DNA from: Cylicocyclus nassatus
Taxonomy: Eukaryota; Nematoda; Chromadorea; Rhabditida; Strongylidae
Direction of reading: 5' to 3'
DNA length: 64,000 bases
Assembly (NCBI GenBank): GCA_958299035.1
Contig: CATQJL010000001.1
Span: forward strand, 31,421,554-31,485,553
The notes below the pieces were generated by a model. It was not told the origin of the DNA. It did no database searches and saw only the letters and a list, made by a program, of their open reading frames with translations. Below, piece after piece: positions 1-11,831 of this stretch (its first letter is position 1; each line of letters begins with the position of its first letter). A program made the translations under genes and the position numbers.

Positions 1-1895
1 AGCTTAAGAAATCTCGACAAGAAAATAAAGCATGCTTTAGATCGCATGTAAAACCGGTTTTTCACTGTTTCTCTCGGAACGTTAGAAGAATGATCCATTT
101 TTCTACTGAGAACAGCATCCCCTGAGGATGTAACCTTATTGATAAAAGACTGTGAAGGTCAGCTACTTTGGTTTTACGATCTTTTTGTGGCGAATTAGAG
201 ATATTTTGCTGCATCTGAATCATACTCAGAAAGTGAAGTTCAGCATTTTAGATTTACCTGATCCTTGTAATCTATAATAATTTTTTACCAGTCGAATGAT
301 TTCATATTTTTGAGTTTATGAGTTATTTTGCATAAAATTGAGAGTTTCTAATTCGGCACTGTCATGTTCAGATTTGCCTTATCCTCTTGATGACAATCAT
401 CTTTTTTCTTTCCATTAGCTCCATCTTGAGCCTCACAGCCGTCCTTTATCACATTCTGGCGCTGAGCCAGCCACGATGTCCTTATATTGCTAGGTTTTCT
501 GACATGTCTTGGTTCTATGCCAAAAAGGGCAATGTGTGGGCGGGGCTTAGCTTAGCGCTGTATGCTAAGGAGCATCTGGAATCAGCGAGCTCGCTATGCC
601 TAATTATACCCCGCAGACACACACCCATAAGGTGCGAGATTATCTCGGGTAGGTAAGTTCCGTACCCCTAAGCGAGTCAACTGAAAAACTGCAGAGTATA
701 CCTGCACGTCGATCTCAATACAAATTCTGAAGCACTGACTGTGAGTGGGACAATTATCAACAATGAGTGGATGAAGAAAGATGATAACAGCACTATAAAA
801 CAGAAAATTTAGAAATTTAAAAATGGGCCTGCTTTGGTAACCACTTCGAAGGAAAATTTGAAAGTACAACATTGCAAAAATAGCTTATCTTATGCCATAA
901 ATATTTTTTAAAACAGTGAAAATCTTTTGAAAAACCATTCTTCAGTTTTCTTCTAACGATAAGACACAAGACAACATGTTTTCCTCTAGTATCATAGGTA
1001 TTTCAGAATACATGATACGCGTATCGATAGCAAAGCATCGAAAGAGATTTCTATAGACATTTTGAAACGGGAATATAATCTGCAGAGAAAGTCATTCCCT
1101 GACCTTCCTCTCCTGAGTTATGAATACATAATTTCAGCGACTTTTCTGTTATTCGGGGTTTTCAAAAGACATAAATTCAACGACTCATTTTGCATAATAT
1201 TTTTGAGTAAAATAACATAAAATTTAGGCATTTTTCAATGTATATAATCATGTCTTTTGAGAACGCTATGGTTATAGTTGTATGTAATCAGTAAAGCATA
1301 TTTTTTAGGCAGTAAATAATTAATAAATCTCTATTACGTCACCCTGCTCGTACTTGTAAATTTTTTGAAAATGCGAGAATGCAATTGATTTTTGTTGGCT
1401 AAGTGATTTGTTCTGCTACGCTTTGATTATGTTGAAGAATATAACTGACTTGGCAAAAAATCCATTCATTTTGTATTTTCAAAATGTTGATATGACTAGT
1501 TGAGTTCATAAAAATCTCAGCGATATTTTTCAAAGAAGAAAGATGTAATAAATCTGCAGGACAATTTTTTCTAAAGACTTCGCTTGCGAATGGTCCAAGA
1601 ATCCCAGATGTATAGACTCATTCCAGTAAGGAAGAACAGAATTGAACAACTCAAAGCGTGATTTATACAAAGTAAAAAATGTGAAGGCGGCAAATAGACA
1701 GATAGACTTATTAACCGAAATTTTTTTTAACAATATAGAAATATTTTTTGGATTCGGATAATCGACATTTCCTGCACACTAGATTTATAAGTAGGATCAG
1801 TGAAACGGGAAATTTCCAATCATTGCAGTAACGAATTTTCACAATACAATGAATTTCTAACAGTCAAAAAAATCTAACTTGATATAACAAAAGAT

Positions 1896-2229
1896 CAGTG
1901 GCGGAGGAAGGCGAAATTTTTAAGAGTTAGTTACATGAGCTATAAAGATGTACGAGTGACTTATTTATACTCGTAAATGATTCACACAGTTTCCTAAATT
2001 TTAAAAATTTATGCGACCACGCCCCTTTTCTTGGATTTCAAGGATTATGCGCCCACAAAAATTTGAGAAGCATCCGAAAAAATTTCTTGGAGTGCTCGGT
2101 TGACGCCACACATCTTCGTTTGAAGAAATTTTTTGGGAAAAGTTTTTTTAAAATGTAGGTGCGTGACGTCAGACCCCCCCCCCCCTCCCCTGCCTCTCCT
2201 TCCGTACGGAAATCCCAAGACCGCCACTT
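1896..2229. mobile_element. hAT-like MITE with perfect 8-bp target duplication
   Basis: The 334-bp element starts CAGTGGCGG and ends CCGCCACTT, an inverted repeat of the CAGTGGCG type used by hAT transposons. It is flanked on both sides by CAAAAGAT (1888-1895 and 2230-2237), the 8-bp duplication expected of hAT. It has no coding capacity, so it is non-autonomous. A poly-C run sits near its right end. A second element with the same terminus type is at 56532-56794. Confidence 0.85.
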
Positions 2230-2291
2230 CAAAAGATTTTGAGGTTTTGACATGAAAAACCATCAGACACAAAGTAAATGTTGAATGACAT

Positions 2292-2387
2292 GATAAACTC
2301 AGACAAATGACCAGAACTCCGGCAGAGCGCGTGCGGAAGTTCCGCCGGGTCACCAGCGGAAGTCCTGGCGATTTGTCTGAGTTTATA
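2292..2387. repeat. Short palindromic element, GC-rich centre
   Basis: ATAAACTCAGACAAAT on the left is matched by ATTTGTCTGAGTTTAT on the right, with a GC-rich loop of about 60 bp. This is a small foldback sequence in AT-rich surroundings. I could not define a target duplication. Confidence 0.6.
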
Positions 2388-3580
2388 ATCGCGATATTGG
2401 GAAATTAGAATGAACAAGAACTAAAATTGAGAGAATTGTTAAGTTATATAAAAATTATGAAAATTGCGAACTAATTATTGATTTCTCTATGCGTGCAATT
2501 TGAGAGTAAAGTAGAAGGCTGGATTATGCAATTATTGTCTGTTTTGTTTTTATTCCTACAGTTATTTCCTTTTACATCCATCTTTCTATATTTGTACGAT
2601 TTTCTTTAACTTGAATGATTTCTTTCTTCAGTCCTACAGATCATTAAAAAATCGTAAGACTTTGAAATCTCTAACCATTCCAGCATTCAGATCATTCGAA
2701 ATAGTACTAGTATAGTAATATTCCAACACGTTTATTCATCCAACCTTCAGCCACCTCATCCCATCTCAAAATGGTTCATTTGATGAGATGAATGAAAATT
2801 TTATGAGATAGTCGTAACCCCATTTATAGCTCTACTAAGTGACTAACAAAATTTCATACGATTTCGTCTATTCAAACACCGTTTAACCAGACATGTAGCT
2901 CATACACTCCATCATCATCAACCTCGGATATTTTTTTCATGTAATACGCATCAAACCCTTCCTTTGGGTGTGATTTTTAAGGGACCTCGAGAGACGAATC
3001 ACTCAGAAGAATTGAGAAGGGATGCTAAAAATAAAACATCATGAGATTTTTTTTTGCGTGCATACTAGAGAAATATCTGTAAAGAGCTCAAAATTAAGTT
3101 TCAATGAAACTAGCAAATGCTGTGATTTCATACTGCTTCATATATTATAACGTTCGCCGGTTCAATAACAGATCAAATTTCAAGAAAAAATTAGCAGATT
3201 TTCTTTACTGCTTTATCAAATTTTGGTGAGCTCACAAAGTGCATTGGAAGTGAGAAAGAAGTATTGGTAAGATAGGTGTATCAACATTTAGTTAGAAAAT
3301 AAGAACAAAGACTATAAAGCAATTTAAATTCAAGACATTTTGAAGCCCAGTTCTTACCTAAGTACAGTAAAAGTTTCAATAATTCCTTGAGGGCTTAAAA
3401 GCAGGAAAACTCTGACAAATTATGAGAAATAGACATTTTTCACGCATATGTCGAGAGTTTGTTATGTTAGATGGCTGTGAACATAAAAGTAAGCTATTTG
3501 CAATCTATTCTTAATCCAAATTCATTGCACAGATGTAAAGGTGGAGAATCGGAAGTGGTCGAAAGAAAGCAAAGGCACTA

Positions 3581-3588
3581 TGAAACAG
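3581..3588 (-). promoter_or_regulatory. CTGTTTCA core (piRNA upstream motif-like)
   Basis: Minus strand reads AAATTTCCTGTTTCATAG. The context matches the sub-unit family at 8309, 28.07 kb and 45.24 kb, where the core is mutated. A CGAT (YRNT) lies about 30 nt downstream on the minus strand. Function is inference only. Confidence 0.35.
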
Positions 3589-3900
3589 GAAATTTGAAAG
3601 AAAGTTTACAAAATTTAAGGATTTTTCAGGACAAAATTCAAGTTTACAAAAGAAAATTTACAGAAACTCGCCAGCTCTGTTACTCCCTTTAAGCAGAAAT
3701 TCAGAGAGAATTTGGAGCGCAGTTACCTTTTCTATTCTATAAATACCTTTCCAAAACTTCTTCTCAGTAACTTTTGTGGAAATTTGCCAAAAATCTTTGG
3801 CTTTTCCTGAGTTGACGATAATTTGTTCAGCATCCCAATTTGAAGAGAAAGATAAGAAAGCACCGATGTTAACACAAGAAGTAGATTGATATAGGATTAC

Positions 3901-3908
3901 TGAAACAG
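3901..3908 (-). promoter_or_regulatory. CTGTTTCA core (piRNA upstream motif-like)
   Basis: Minus strand reads GAATTTTCTGTTTCAGTAAT. It belongs to the sub-unit family that also holds 8555, 13547, 21816 and 33402. Function is inference only. Confidence 0.35.
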
Positions 3909-5008
3909 AAAATTCACTCAAAAAATAGTCAGCTCTCTTTACAAGTTTGAGCAAAAATTCGTCCTATTGGTCTTCCCGAGAAGCGCAAAATTATCGCAAT
4001 TTTATCAGTGCGAATTTGAAAGTAGCTATAATTATAAGTCAGCCGTCATGCATACAGTATTACATGATTTGAAAGCTATTTTTGCGCCATAAAACCTCCT
4101 TTGGTACTTGAAAAATCAAAAGTGATAAAAAGTTCTAGTAATCAATAGGTCTAGTTAATACTAATACCATAAGGTTGATGCATAATTCTTGCACCAAAAT
4201 TTTTAAAATTCTGTTTTATCCAGCATCAGTGAAATCGTCTGATTTTTTAGATAATATAATAGAATGAGTAATCTTGCGTTTTCAAAATATGTTCGAGCTA
4301 AAATTCCTTGACAGCATATGGCAGCGATTTGAGCTGATTAAAAGAAATACCAAAAATTGGTTCGATTTTTGTTTGCTAAAACCATCAAAATGTCCACTAA
4401 AATTCAAAAATGTATGTAGTCTTGTTTTTATTATCTACTTTTTTTGATCAAGAAAAGTTGGGAGAGATTGGATGTCTCTAGGAATACATAGTTACGAATT
4501 TCGATGTTAACCACTTTATTGACTTTGTTTGACATTGATTTTTATATAATACTACTTTTAATATACATAACAATGAGCATATTGGGTAATTTGATCGGTT
4601 CGTTTAAGATTTTTAAAGTGTTTTTTTTCTATTTTTTGGTGCAAGAATTGTGCATCAACTTAATATGTGGAATGAAGGTAATTTGTGTTGTAATATTCGA
4701 GATAATTTTTGATAAAAAAAAATCATTTTTTACAGCCAGTGGAGATTAGAGAAAATGAATTTTGCCCTTTAGCATTCCCTTGTATATCAAAAGTGTTGAT
4801 TTGTTCGACTGAGGTCCTATTCTATTTTAGGTTAAAATTTGGTGAAACGCAAAATTGGAGTCTCAAGCTGAGAAATTTGAAAATGGTAAGGATGATCGAG
4901 ACGATAAATAAGTAGCTCCCCATTGAGAAATCATTAGTTTAGTGATGCTTGACGCTCACAAGAAATTCCAGTAACTATCAATCTTTTCGTTTTGGGAACT
5001 ACCATTAG

Positions 5009-5170
5009 ATTCAACTAGCTTGGCTTCGTGAAGGCGGGGGTTTGTGGCCTGATTAAAGCTAGGTAATGGTCAGAGAGCACTCGCGCGAGAGAGACGCAGG
5101 TGCGTCGCGGGCGCGAGCGGCCTTAATTAGCTCATAAAGCCCCGCCTTCCGAAAGCCAAGCCAATTGAAT
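5009..5170. repeat. Palindromic element with GC-rich core
   Basis: ATTCAACTAGCTTGGCTT on the left pairs with AAGCCAAGCCAATTGAAT on the right, around a core with a gcgcgag-type CG-rich segment. Right-arm-only relatives occur at about 15890-15965 and 35497-35573. This appears to be the fullest copy of the family in the window. Confidence 0.65.
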
Positions 5171-6165
5171 CAAAGGTTAGCATTCCAAGTATAAAGGGTA
5201 GTTATGATTCTTATTGTTAGAATTTTTCTTAGATTCGCGAGAGAAAACTTATTACGCCATGATTAGGGATGTTGTATCTACGGATCTTGTCACAAAAATC
5301 TCTGACTGTTCAAAGTTTTTGGAAAACGGAACTCTGGCTTTCCCTACCAATGGGCTCGGCTTAGGGTAAAAATAATACAGTGAGCGTAAATACATTCCGT
5401 TCATTTCATATGATCATGTGTGCACTGCACACACCGTCCTCCTTTAGCGTCTTCATAGAGGGGGCGGGCAAGAATAAAGAAAACAGCGAAAACTCTTACT
5501 TGAAGGGATGCTACAAGAATCCTGGATGGGAACGCCAAAGATATACAGCGTGTGCAATGACACACATATCACATAAAATGACTCGACTGTATAGATCTCT
5601 TCCAGTAAAGAAGAACAGAAATTGAACATTTCAAAGCATGATTTGCACAAAGTAAAAGTTGTGGAAGAACTATTTGCTGGAAGTACTTTTCGAAGAATAG
5701 ACACTTTGATACGTCAACTTCAGTTAGCTGGCGAGAAAACGTCCTGTTGAACGCACATTTCTCACCCGTTAGACATGTAAGTAAGTTGATTGAAACGGGA
5801 AATTTCCTAGCATTTGTAGTCACAATGTCACCAATGCATTAGATTTTCAGTGGTCAAGAAATCCACAAACTTAAAATGTTCAGTCTTGGAATGGAGTATC
5901 GATCTCCCAGGAAATTTATGGTCGCGGAAATGGATAACAATAACGACCAAAGAGCTAAAAAATTATATGAATTTCCAAAGTTGACAGTAATTGCAAGGTT
6001 GACAACGTAATTATTGGCTATTCTGTTTATTATTTCACCAGTCTATTCCTCTTTCATCCGCCTTTTTTTATTTGAATATAATAATTTTATTTGGAATCTA
6101 GTTTTTCCATCAGTTCTGCAAATCAACAAAACCGTAAATTGGAAACGGGATCAGAAATCATTCTA

Positions 6166-6507
6166 TTAGGTTGGCTAATAAATAAGTTCAGCCGCTTTTG
6201 AGGTTCTTACAAGTGCTGCAGACATATTTTTGCAGTGTTTCTATCTCTAGAAAGAACACTTTAGGAGTTTGGAATATGATATCTGTTTAAGAAGAATTTA
6301 TGTTCCAAGCAAAAAAAGCCACAAAGAAGTGAAAGACCAGATTTGTCTCATAGTGCGCAAATATAAGGATATTTAGTTTTTTTTGATGTTTTTGATGAAA
6401 GATTTTTGAAATCGCAGGTTACAACTTTTATTGTTGTTCATTGAATAGGAAAAGCCTCTTTACACAAGTACCAAATTTGTTTGTTGTTTATTTTTTAGCC
6501 AACCTGA
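6166..6507. mobile_element. Mariner-type MITE, TTAGGTTGGCTAA termini
   Basis: The left end is TTAGGTTGGCTAATAAATAA and the right end is the near-reverse complement, ending AGCCAACCTGA. It sits after a TA; the right-hand TA has decayed to TG. The matching site at about 26115 in copy 2 lacks it. At 342 bp with no open frame, it is a deletion derivative of a mariner-like element. Confidence 0.8.
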
Positions 6508-6662
6508 TGGCATTCAAATCACTTAAAAAGTGAAGTAGTAATATTTCAACTTATTCCATAATTTCAACCACCTCGTTCTATCCCACAATAATTCATTTAA
6601 ATAATACACTTGCAAGATTTATATTTAGATCAATCGTAATTTAGTTCATAGACCCACATATG

Positions 6663-6842
6663 GTATCGTCGATTCGTTGACTGTACGGACTGGACATAAC
6701 GCCGACACACGCGCCGCGAGGTAAAACGCTTGCTCCAATACAAACTCGCCATTGTTAAAATCGTGCTCTCGCAACATTTCAACCGCGCCGCGCGTCTTCC
6801 GCAGCGGTTGAGCAGTCCGTACGGCCAACGAATCAACGATAC
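6663..6842. repeat. 180-bp palindromic insertion
   Basis: Terminal repeats of about 28 bp (GTATCGTCGATTCG at the left, CGAATCAACGATAC at the right) enclose a CG-rich core. It is missing from the equivalent places in copies 2 and 3 (about 26.25 and 44.48 kb), so it inserted in copy 1 only. Superfamily is not identified. Confidence 0.7.
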
Positions 6843-7463
6843 AAAATTTCATACGAATTCTATGTCTTTTTAGACGATTTCCACGAGAAATCACCAGTTA
6901 TCCGAGCATGTATGTAGCATATTCACTCAGACATCAAACACTTCAGATATTATTCATGTGACTAGTGGACCAGTAATTGAAAGTGCTAGATTGCATTCGC
7001 GGGCTTCGGGACCGCACCGCTGTTTCCGCTATTGGAAGATTTTTGAATTGAACTAATGGTTCTTTGTATATTAGATTCGCATCAAACCGTGTGTTTGTGT
7101 TCCTTTGCATGTGGTTTATAAGTCGTTGAAAAACAAATCGTACGAATTACCTGAGCAGTACTGCTTATAATAAAACCCCGCGAATTTTTTTGACAAATGC
7201 CAGAAGAATCTGTAGAGAATTCCAAGCTTAATTTTGTTGAAAACTAGTAACTGCTTTGATTTCACACTGCTTCATTTGTATGGCAGCATCGCCGGTTTGA
7301 TAGAAAACCATATTTTAAGAACTTAGCTTTTTCTGACTGCATGCTCAATCAAATATAAGCTCAGAAAGTAGCCTTGGAAGGAATAAAGAATGGACTAGGC
7401 CAGACAACAGTATCTAGATCTGACAAAAATAAAGATCATGAACAAATCAAATTCAAGTCATTC

Positions 7464-8057
7464 CTAAGGGATCGGTCAGAGTTTGCCATGTTGCCAGTGT
7501 TGAAAGTGTTGAAAGTGTTGAAAGTGTTGCCGATGTTGAAAGTGTTGGATGTGGAAACCATCAGTCTTGCAGTTTCATTCTTCCTCGAACGATCTCACCG
7601 GGTAGTGAATACATTTGAAATGGAAATGGGAAATAAGAAATGAAAGTAAATGAAATGGGAATACAAAATTCTTTGGAAGGTAGAGGACTTGTGTTTTCTC
7701 CAACACTTGAGAATGCTGCTGAAGTCTGATGAGGATGCGTGTTAGCTATTAAATCTGAGGCTTCTGCTATTAGTAAGCAAAAGACCTACCTATGAGAGGA
7801 CTTGCAGCGTTCTCAAATGTTGGAGATTACCTTTTTCAAACAAGTCCTCCAGTTTCCAAAAAGTTTGTATGAGGAGTTCCTGCATGCGAAAGCGTTTTCT
7901 ATTTCATTTCATTCTCATCTCTTATTTCCCATTTCCATTTCAAATTTATTCACCATCCGGTGAGATCGTTCGAAGAAGAATGAAACTGCAAGACTGATGG
8001 TTTCCACATCCAACACTTTCAATACCGGCAACACTGGCAAACTCTGACCGATCCCTA
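7464..8057. mobile_element. Palindromic DNA element with 9-bp minisatellite in one arm
   Basis: The arms (about 7465-7668 and 7905-8057) are inverted copies ending in TAAGGGATCGG and CCGATCCCTA. The equivalent sites in copies 2 and 3 (about 27.82 and 45.0 kb) lack it. The left arm holds about seven 9-bp units of the GTTGAAAGT type (7490-7552); the right arm holds fewer. The short open frame over the left arm is a by-product of this repeat. Possible TA target, not certain. Confidence 0.7.
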
Positions 8058-8554
8058 AAGCAGACTATTGCACTTACACCTAAGCAAATCTTCGCTGCAA
8101 ATTTTCTAGAAGCGTTTATAAGCAAAAAAGGTCCTGAAAAATCATGGAAAATGCTTAATTTTTAATTATTTGTTCAAGAATTTGTATGTTAGACAACTAT
8201 GTAATTAAAAACGCACTGTTTGCACGTTGTTCTTAATACAAATTCCCAGTACTGATGCAGTATCGGAGAATCGACAATAACGAAAGAAAGCAAATGATAA
8301 AGGCACTACAAAACAGGAAATTTTCTAATTCTAAAGAGACGCCTATTTTGTTGTCCCATTTTGGGCAAATTTGGAAAAGAATTTTAGCTCAAATAATTTA
8401 TTTTACGCTTTGAATGTCAAAACTTGGTGAAGCTTTTTAAAATTTTGTCAAACTGTTCCTTAATTTTCCTAAGTTAAGTTACGGTTCGTTTCTTCAACGA
8501 CATCACGGAAATTGACCAGAATTGCACGAAAGTAAGAAAGTGCTATGGGATTTT

Positions 8555-8562
8555 TGAAACAG
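8555..8562 (-). promoter_or_regulatory. CTGTTTCA core (piRNA upstream motif-like)
   Basis: Minus strand reads CTTCCTGTTTCAAAAATCCC. The copies of this site at 28.31 and 45.47 kb have lost the last base pairs of the core. Function is inference only. Confidence 0.3.
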
Positions 8563-9101
8563 GAAGATTGAACTCCAAAGTTTAGTCACTTTTCTAATTC
8601 ACTCTGAGCAAATCCTAACATCCTTTAATATGAATTTTTGAAAAAAAAGATTTGCCGGGATTTTAGGCGCAAAGTTTCATATAATGTCTTAATTGAATGT
8701 CATTAGTGAACTACGCTCACACCAGCAATTTTCTTATAAAAATAGAAACTTGAAAATGATTTCAAAGAAGTCGAGTTTTTTGTGGAATGAAGGTGATTTG
8801 TTTTGGAGTTTTTTTATTTGTCAACTTTTTAAATTTTGAATTTTAAATTTTTTGGAGTTTTTTTTTGTTTTTTGAAGCGTAATTCCATATTCTGCAGTTA
8901 ATGAGATCAAGAAAAGCAAATATGAGCCTCATTGCTTTCATCTTTTATCTTAGAATTGTTCAACTGAGGTTCTAAAAATTTCTTCAAACAATAATTCAAC
9001 GCAATTATTCGAAGAATTTGAAAGACAATGTTTTCAGAAGTCTTTCGATGTAAATGCTGATTACGCTGGCTATGCTACTATAGTGTTCCAATAACATCAG
9101 A

Positions 9102-9129
9102 AACATCGGCCATCACAATGGCCGATGTT
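9102..9129. repeat. Perfect 12-bp stem hairpin
   Basis: AACATCGGCCAT is followed by a 4-nt loop and its exact reverse complement. The homologous places in copies 2 and 3 (about 28.84 and 46.01 kb) do not form the perfect stem, so it is particular to copy 1. Confidence 0.5.
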
Positions 9130-10964
9130 GAAAATTTCCAAAAGCCTGAGTTTTACGTAATTCGGTCCAAGTTATAAGATAAACATTGATGAAATGCAAA
9201 CTAAAATAAGAAAAGGAGAATTGCGAAATTGATGTTCGAAAAGTGAGACAATAATTTTAGTTCCAAAAAATAGTGATGCCGTTTCTGGTAAGAAACTTTC
9301 CGCCATTTTTAATTTTTTTTTCGTTCTGGAAATTATTGGGTTGTCCAAATCATGTCGCATCGCTTCCTATAGCGACAGAGCTGATCACATAAGACAGTAA
9401 ATGAGGATAGATCAAAGAAAACTTTCGCAAGAAGGAGCACAAACTTCCGCGAAAACTTCGTTCTACCTGAAGTTCCAAACCAGAGCATAAAAATTTCTGA
9501 TACCCGAAAATATCTATAAATCACGAAAAATGATTTTAAAATCATAAAATCATGTTTTTGTCCATAAATCATAGACAGTGGATTCATGTGTACAGTGTGT
9601 GAAATTATCCCGTAGCTGGAACACAGAAAGTAAAAATGGGTCAAAAGTGCTTTCTTGGAATAGGTCATTTTCGGGTTTTTTGCAATATATTTGATTTTCT
9701 CGGATAGTAGACCTTGCAGAAAGCTGAAATTCCATTATTATACTCTCAAAGGTTTACACTAGTGAATCGGCTATCTGGAAGAAGTTCAAGGTTGCTTTGG
9801 CAGAAATATGTCAAATTTCGTTTTTCCGACTTCTGGTAATGGAAAAACCACGAAACTGTGCATACGTGTGTGTGAAATAGAGAGAGCTGCGTGAGCAAGT
9901 TGGGAGTTCCTAGAACTTTTCTGGGCGAAAATACTATTTTTGCTCTTTTAGTTCTTCAATGCCGATTTGAAGATCGAAGATTAAGAAAGTGTTACCTCTG
10001 TTTTGAGGACGGTCAAAGCAACATAAAGAATGCCAGCGGCAGATAAAAGTTTGGCAAGGGACAATGACGCATATAGTAAGTATTTTATTAGACTAATCGT
10101 TGGCCAAAGTATTGCATTATAATAATGTGGTTCAACACTAACGTCGATTCGTTCACGCTGACATTTAGAAAAGATCTAATTGCAAAAGTGACGCTTGAAA
10201 AAAAATTTTTTCAAACCAAAAGGTCACCAAAAGGTGAAACAGTGATGATGTACTGCACATTCGGAACTTTCTGTCATGAGCGCTGAAAACCTCAAACAGA
10301 GACGTCCAACACTATGAATATATTGTTGTGGTTCAAGTTCTGGAGATTGTGTAAGAGACCCCAAGAAGTAGTGGTGATGATTTTCAAACAGGAAATTCTG
10401 CGCTTTTAGTGAAGCGCAATTCTGGTTCAAAAAGCTTGAGTTAGTGAAATATGCAGCAAATCTCCAGAGATTAGTAAAATTCGAAATATCAGAAATTCAT
10501 CATCTTTGACCAAGTACGAAACGTCTTCCCACATTCTCCAAAAAAAAAGCTGGATTAAGGATAGCGTTCGAGAAAGTCAAGCTTCTGTGACCAACGGATA
10601 AAATCATATTTGTTTTCAATTCATTTTTCATTTCATTTTGTTTTCATTTCATTTTTCATTTCATCCCCCCTCCCCGCCCAAGCCAAATTGTCTATTTGAA
10701 TCATTCCACAACTCGACTTCAGAGAAGATTTTAGACTGCACTGTTCACGCTAAGATTATGAAAAATCGGCATATAACATCCCTTTTTTATCCATCAAATC
10801 GTCCAACAACTTTCGCTGAATAATAACCGAAAGTCTGTGTTTTTTGCCCGTGATTTACAGATGATAAAAGCTGGAAATAATACCTAGTCAATTTTGATGA
10901 AGTAACTAAAATGAATTTTCTGTTCTTTTTTGCACCAAGTCAGAGAGATTACTTTGATACACAT

Positions 10965-11760
10965 TAAATATCAAAGAAGAGTAGCGGAAAAGCCAGACCT
11001 AAATGAAATACTAGTAAAGTAGCTGCATCAAGATCTGAGTAAAAAGTTGAATAAAGGTTCAAATCAAATTTTCACATCAAGAGTAAATTATTAAACCATA
11101 CCGAAGCAAATTTCTTTAGATTCAATAAACCAATTTCTAGGACTGCGGGTAGAAAATTCTAATAAATGTGAGGAATGGTCAACCATGGCTATATGCTTAA
11201 ACAGAATTAATAATAATAATAATTTAGAAACACAGAGAAGAACCACTTGCAAGCTATAAATGGGAGAAGAGTCATCACAATTTCCATGGAAGTCTAACGA
11301 TCAGCGAGGACCAAGGTGAGTTATAAAGGCACCGAGAAACGGGAACCCGGTTAACAAAGCAGGTTCGTCTTCAAAATTTGAAAATTCCCGTTTCTTGGTG
11401 TCTTTATAATTCTCCTTGGTCCTCGTTGATCGTTGTATTTCTGTCACAACCGTGATGACCCTACTCCCATTTATAGCTTGCACGTGGTTCTTCTCTGTGT
11501 TTTTTGATTATTAATTCTGTTAAAGCATATAACCGCGGTTGACCATTTCTCACATTTTTTAGAATTTTTCTACTCGCAGTCCTAGAAATTGGTTCATTAA
11601 ATCTATAGAAGTTTGCTTCAGTATAATTAAATAATTTACTCTTGATGTGAAAATTTGATTTGAACCTTTATTCAACTTTTTACTCAGAACTTGATGCAGC
11701 TATCTTACTAGTAGTTCATTTAGGTCTGGGTTTTCCGCTACTCTTCTTTGGTATTTACCG
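10965..11760. repeat. 0.8-kb palindrome centred near 11,370
   Basis: The left arm (from the AAGAAGAGTAGCGGAAAA region) is mirrored by the right arm ending near CCGCTACTCTTCTTTGG. The centre carries GAAACGGGAACCC followed by its own inverse. The same palindrome is at about 30055-30845. At 20.2-20.6 kb only one diverged arm exists, so the palindrome arose by inverted duplication of a single-arm ancestor. Confidence 0.8.
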
Positions 11761-11831
11761 TTTTGAAGGTTTTTGGCTAAGAGCCAGTTTCAGTAACCTG
11801 AAGTTCATCTGGGATTTTTAGCATTTCGACC

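Larger units (their letters stand above)
1..5008. repeat. Old, diverged sub-units of the non-coding array
   Basis: No credible gene is visible; frames are short and stop-rich. Stretches align loosely with later units. About 1180-1740 resembles 23.99-24.31 kb and 25.56 kb; about 2930-3200 resembles 7.07-7.32 kb; about 3400-3960 resembles 8.16-8.60 kb; about 4600-4910 resembles 8.77-9.25 kb and 13.79-14.25 kb. Order and spacing are kept, so these look like older copies of the same monomers rather than random transposon debris. A hAT-like MITE (1896-2229) and a short inverted repeat (2292-2387) interrupt it. Confidence 0.6.
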
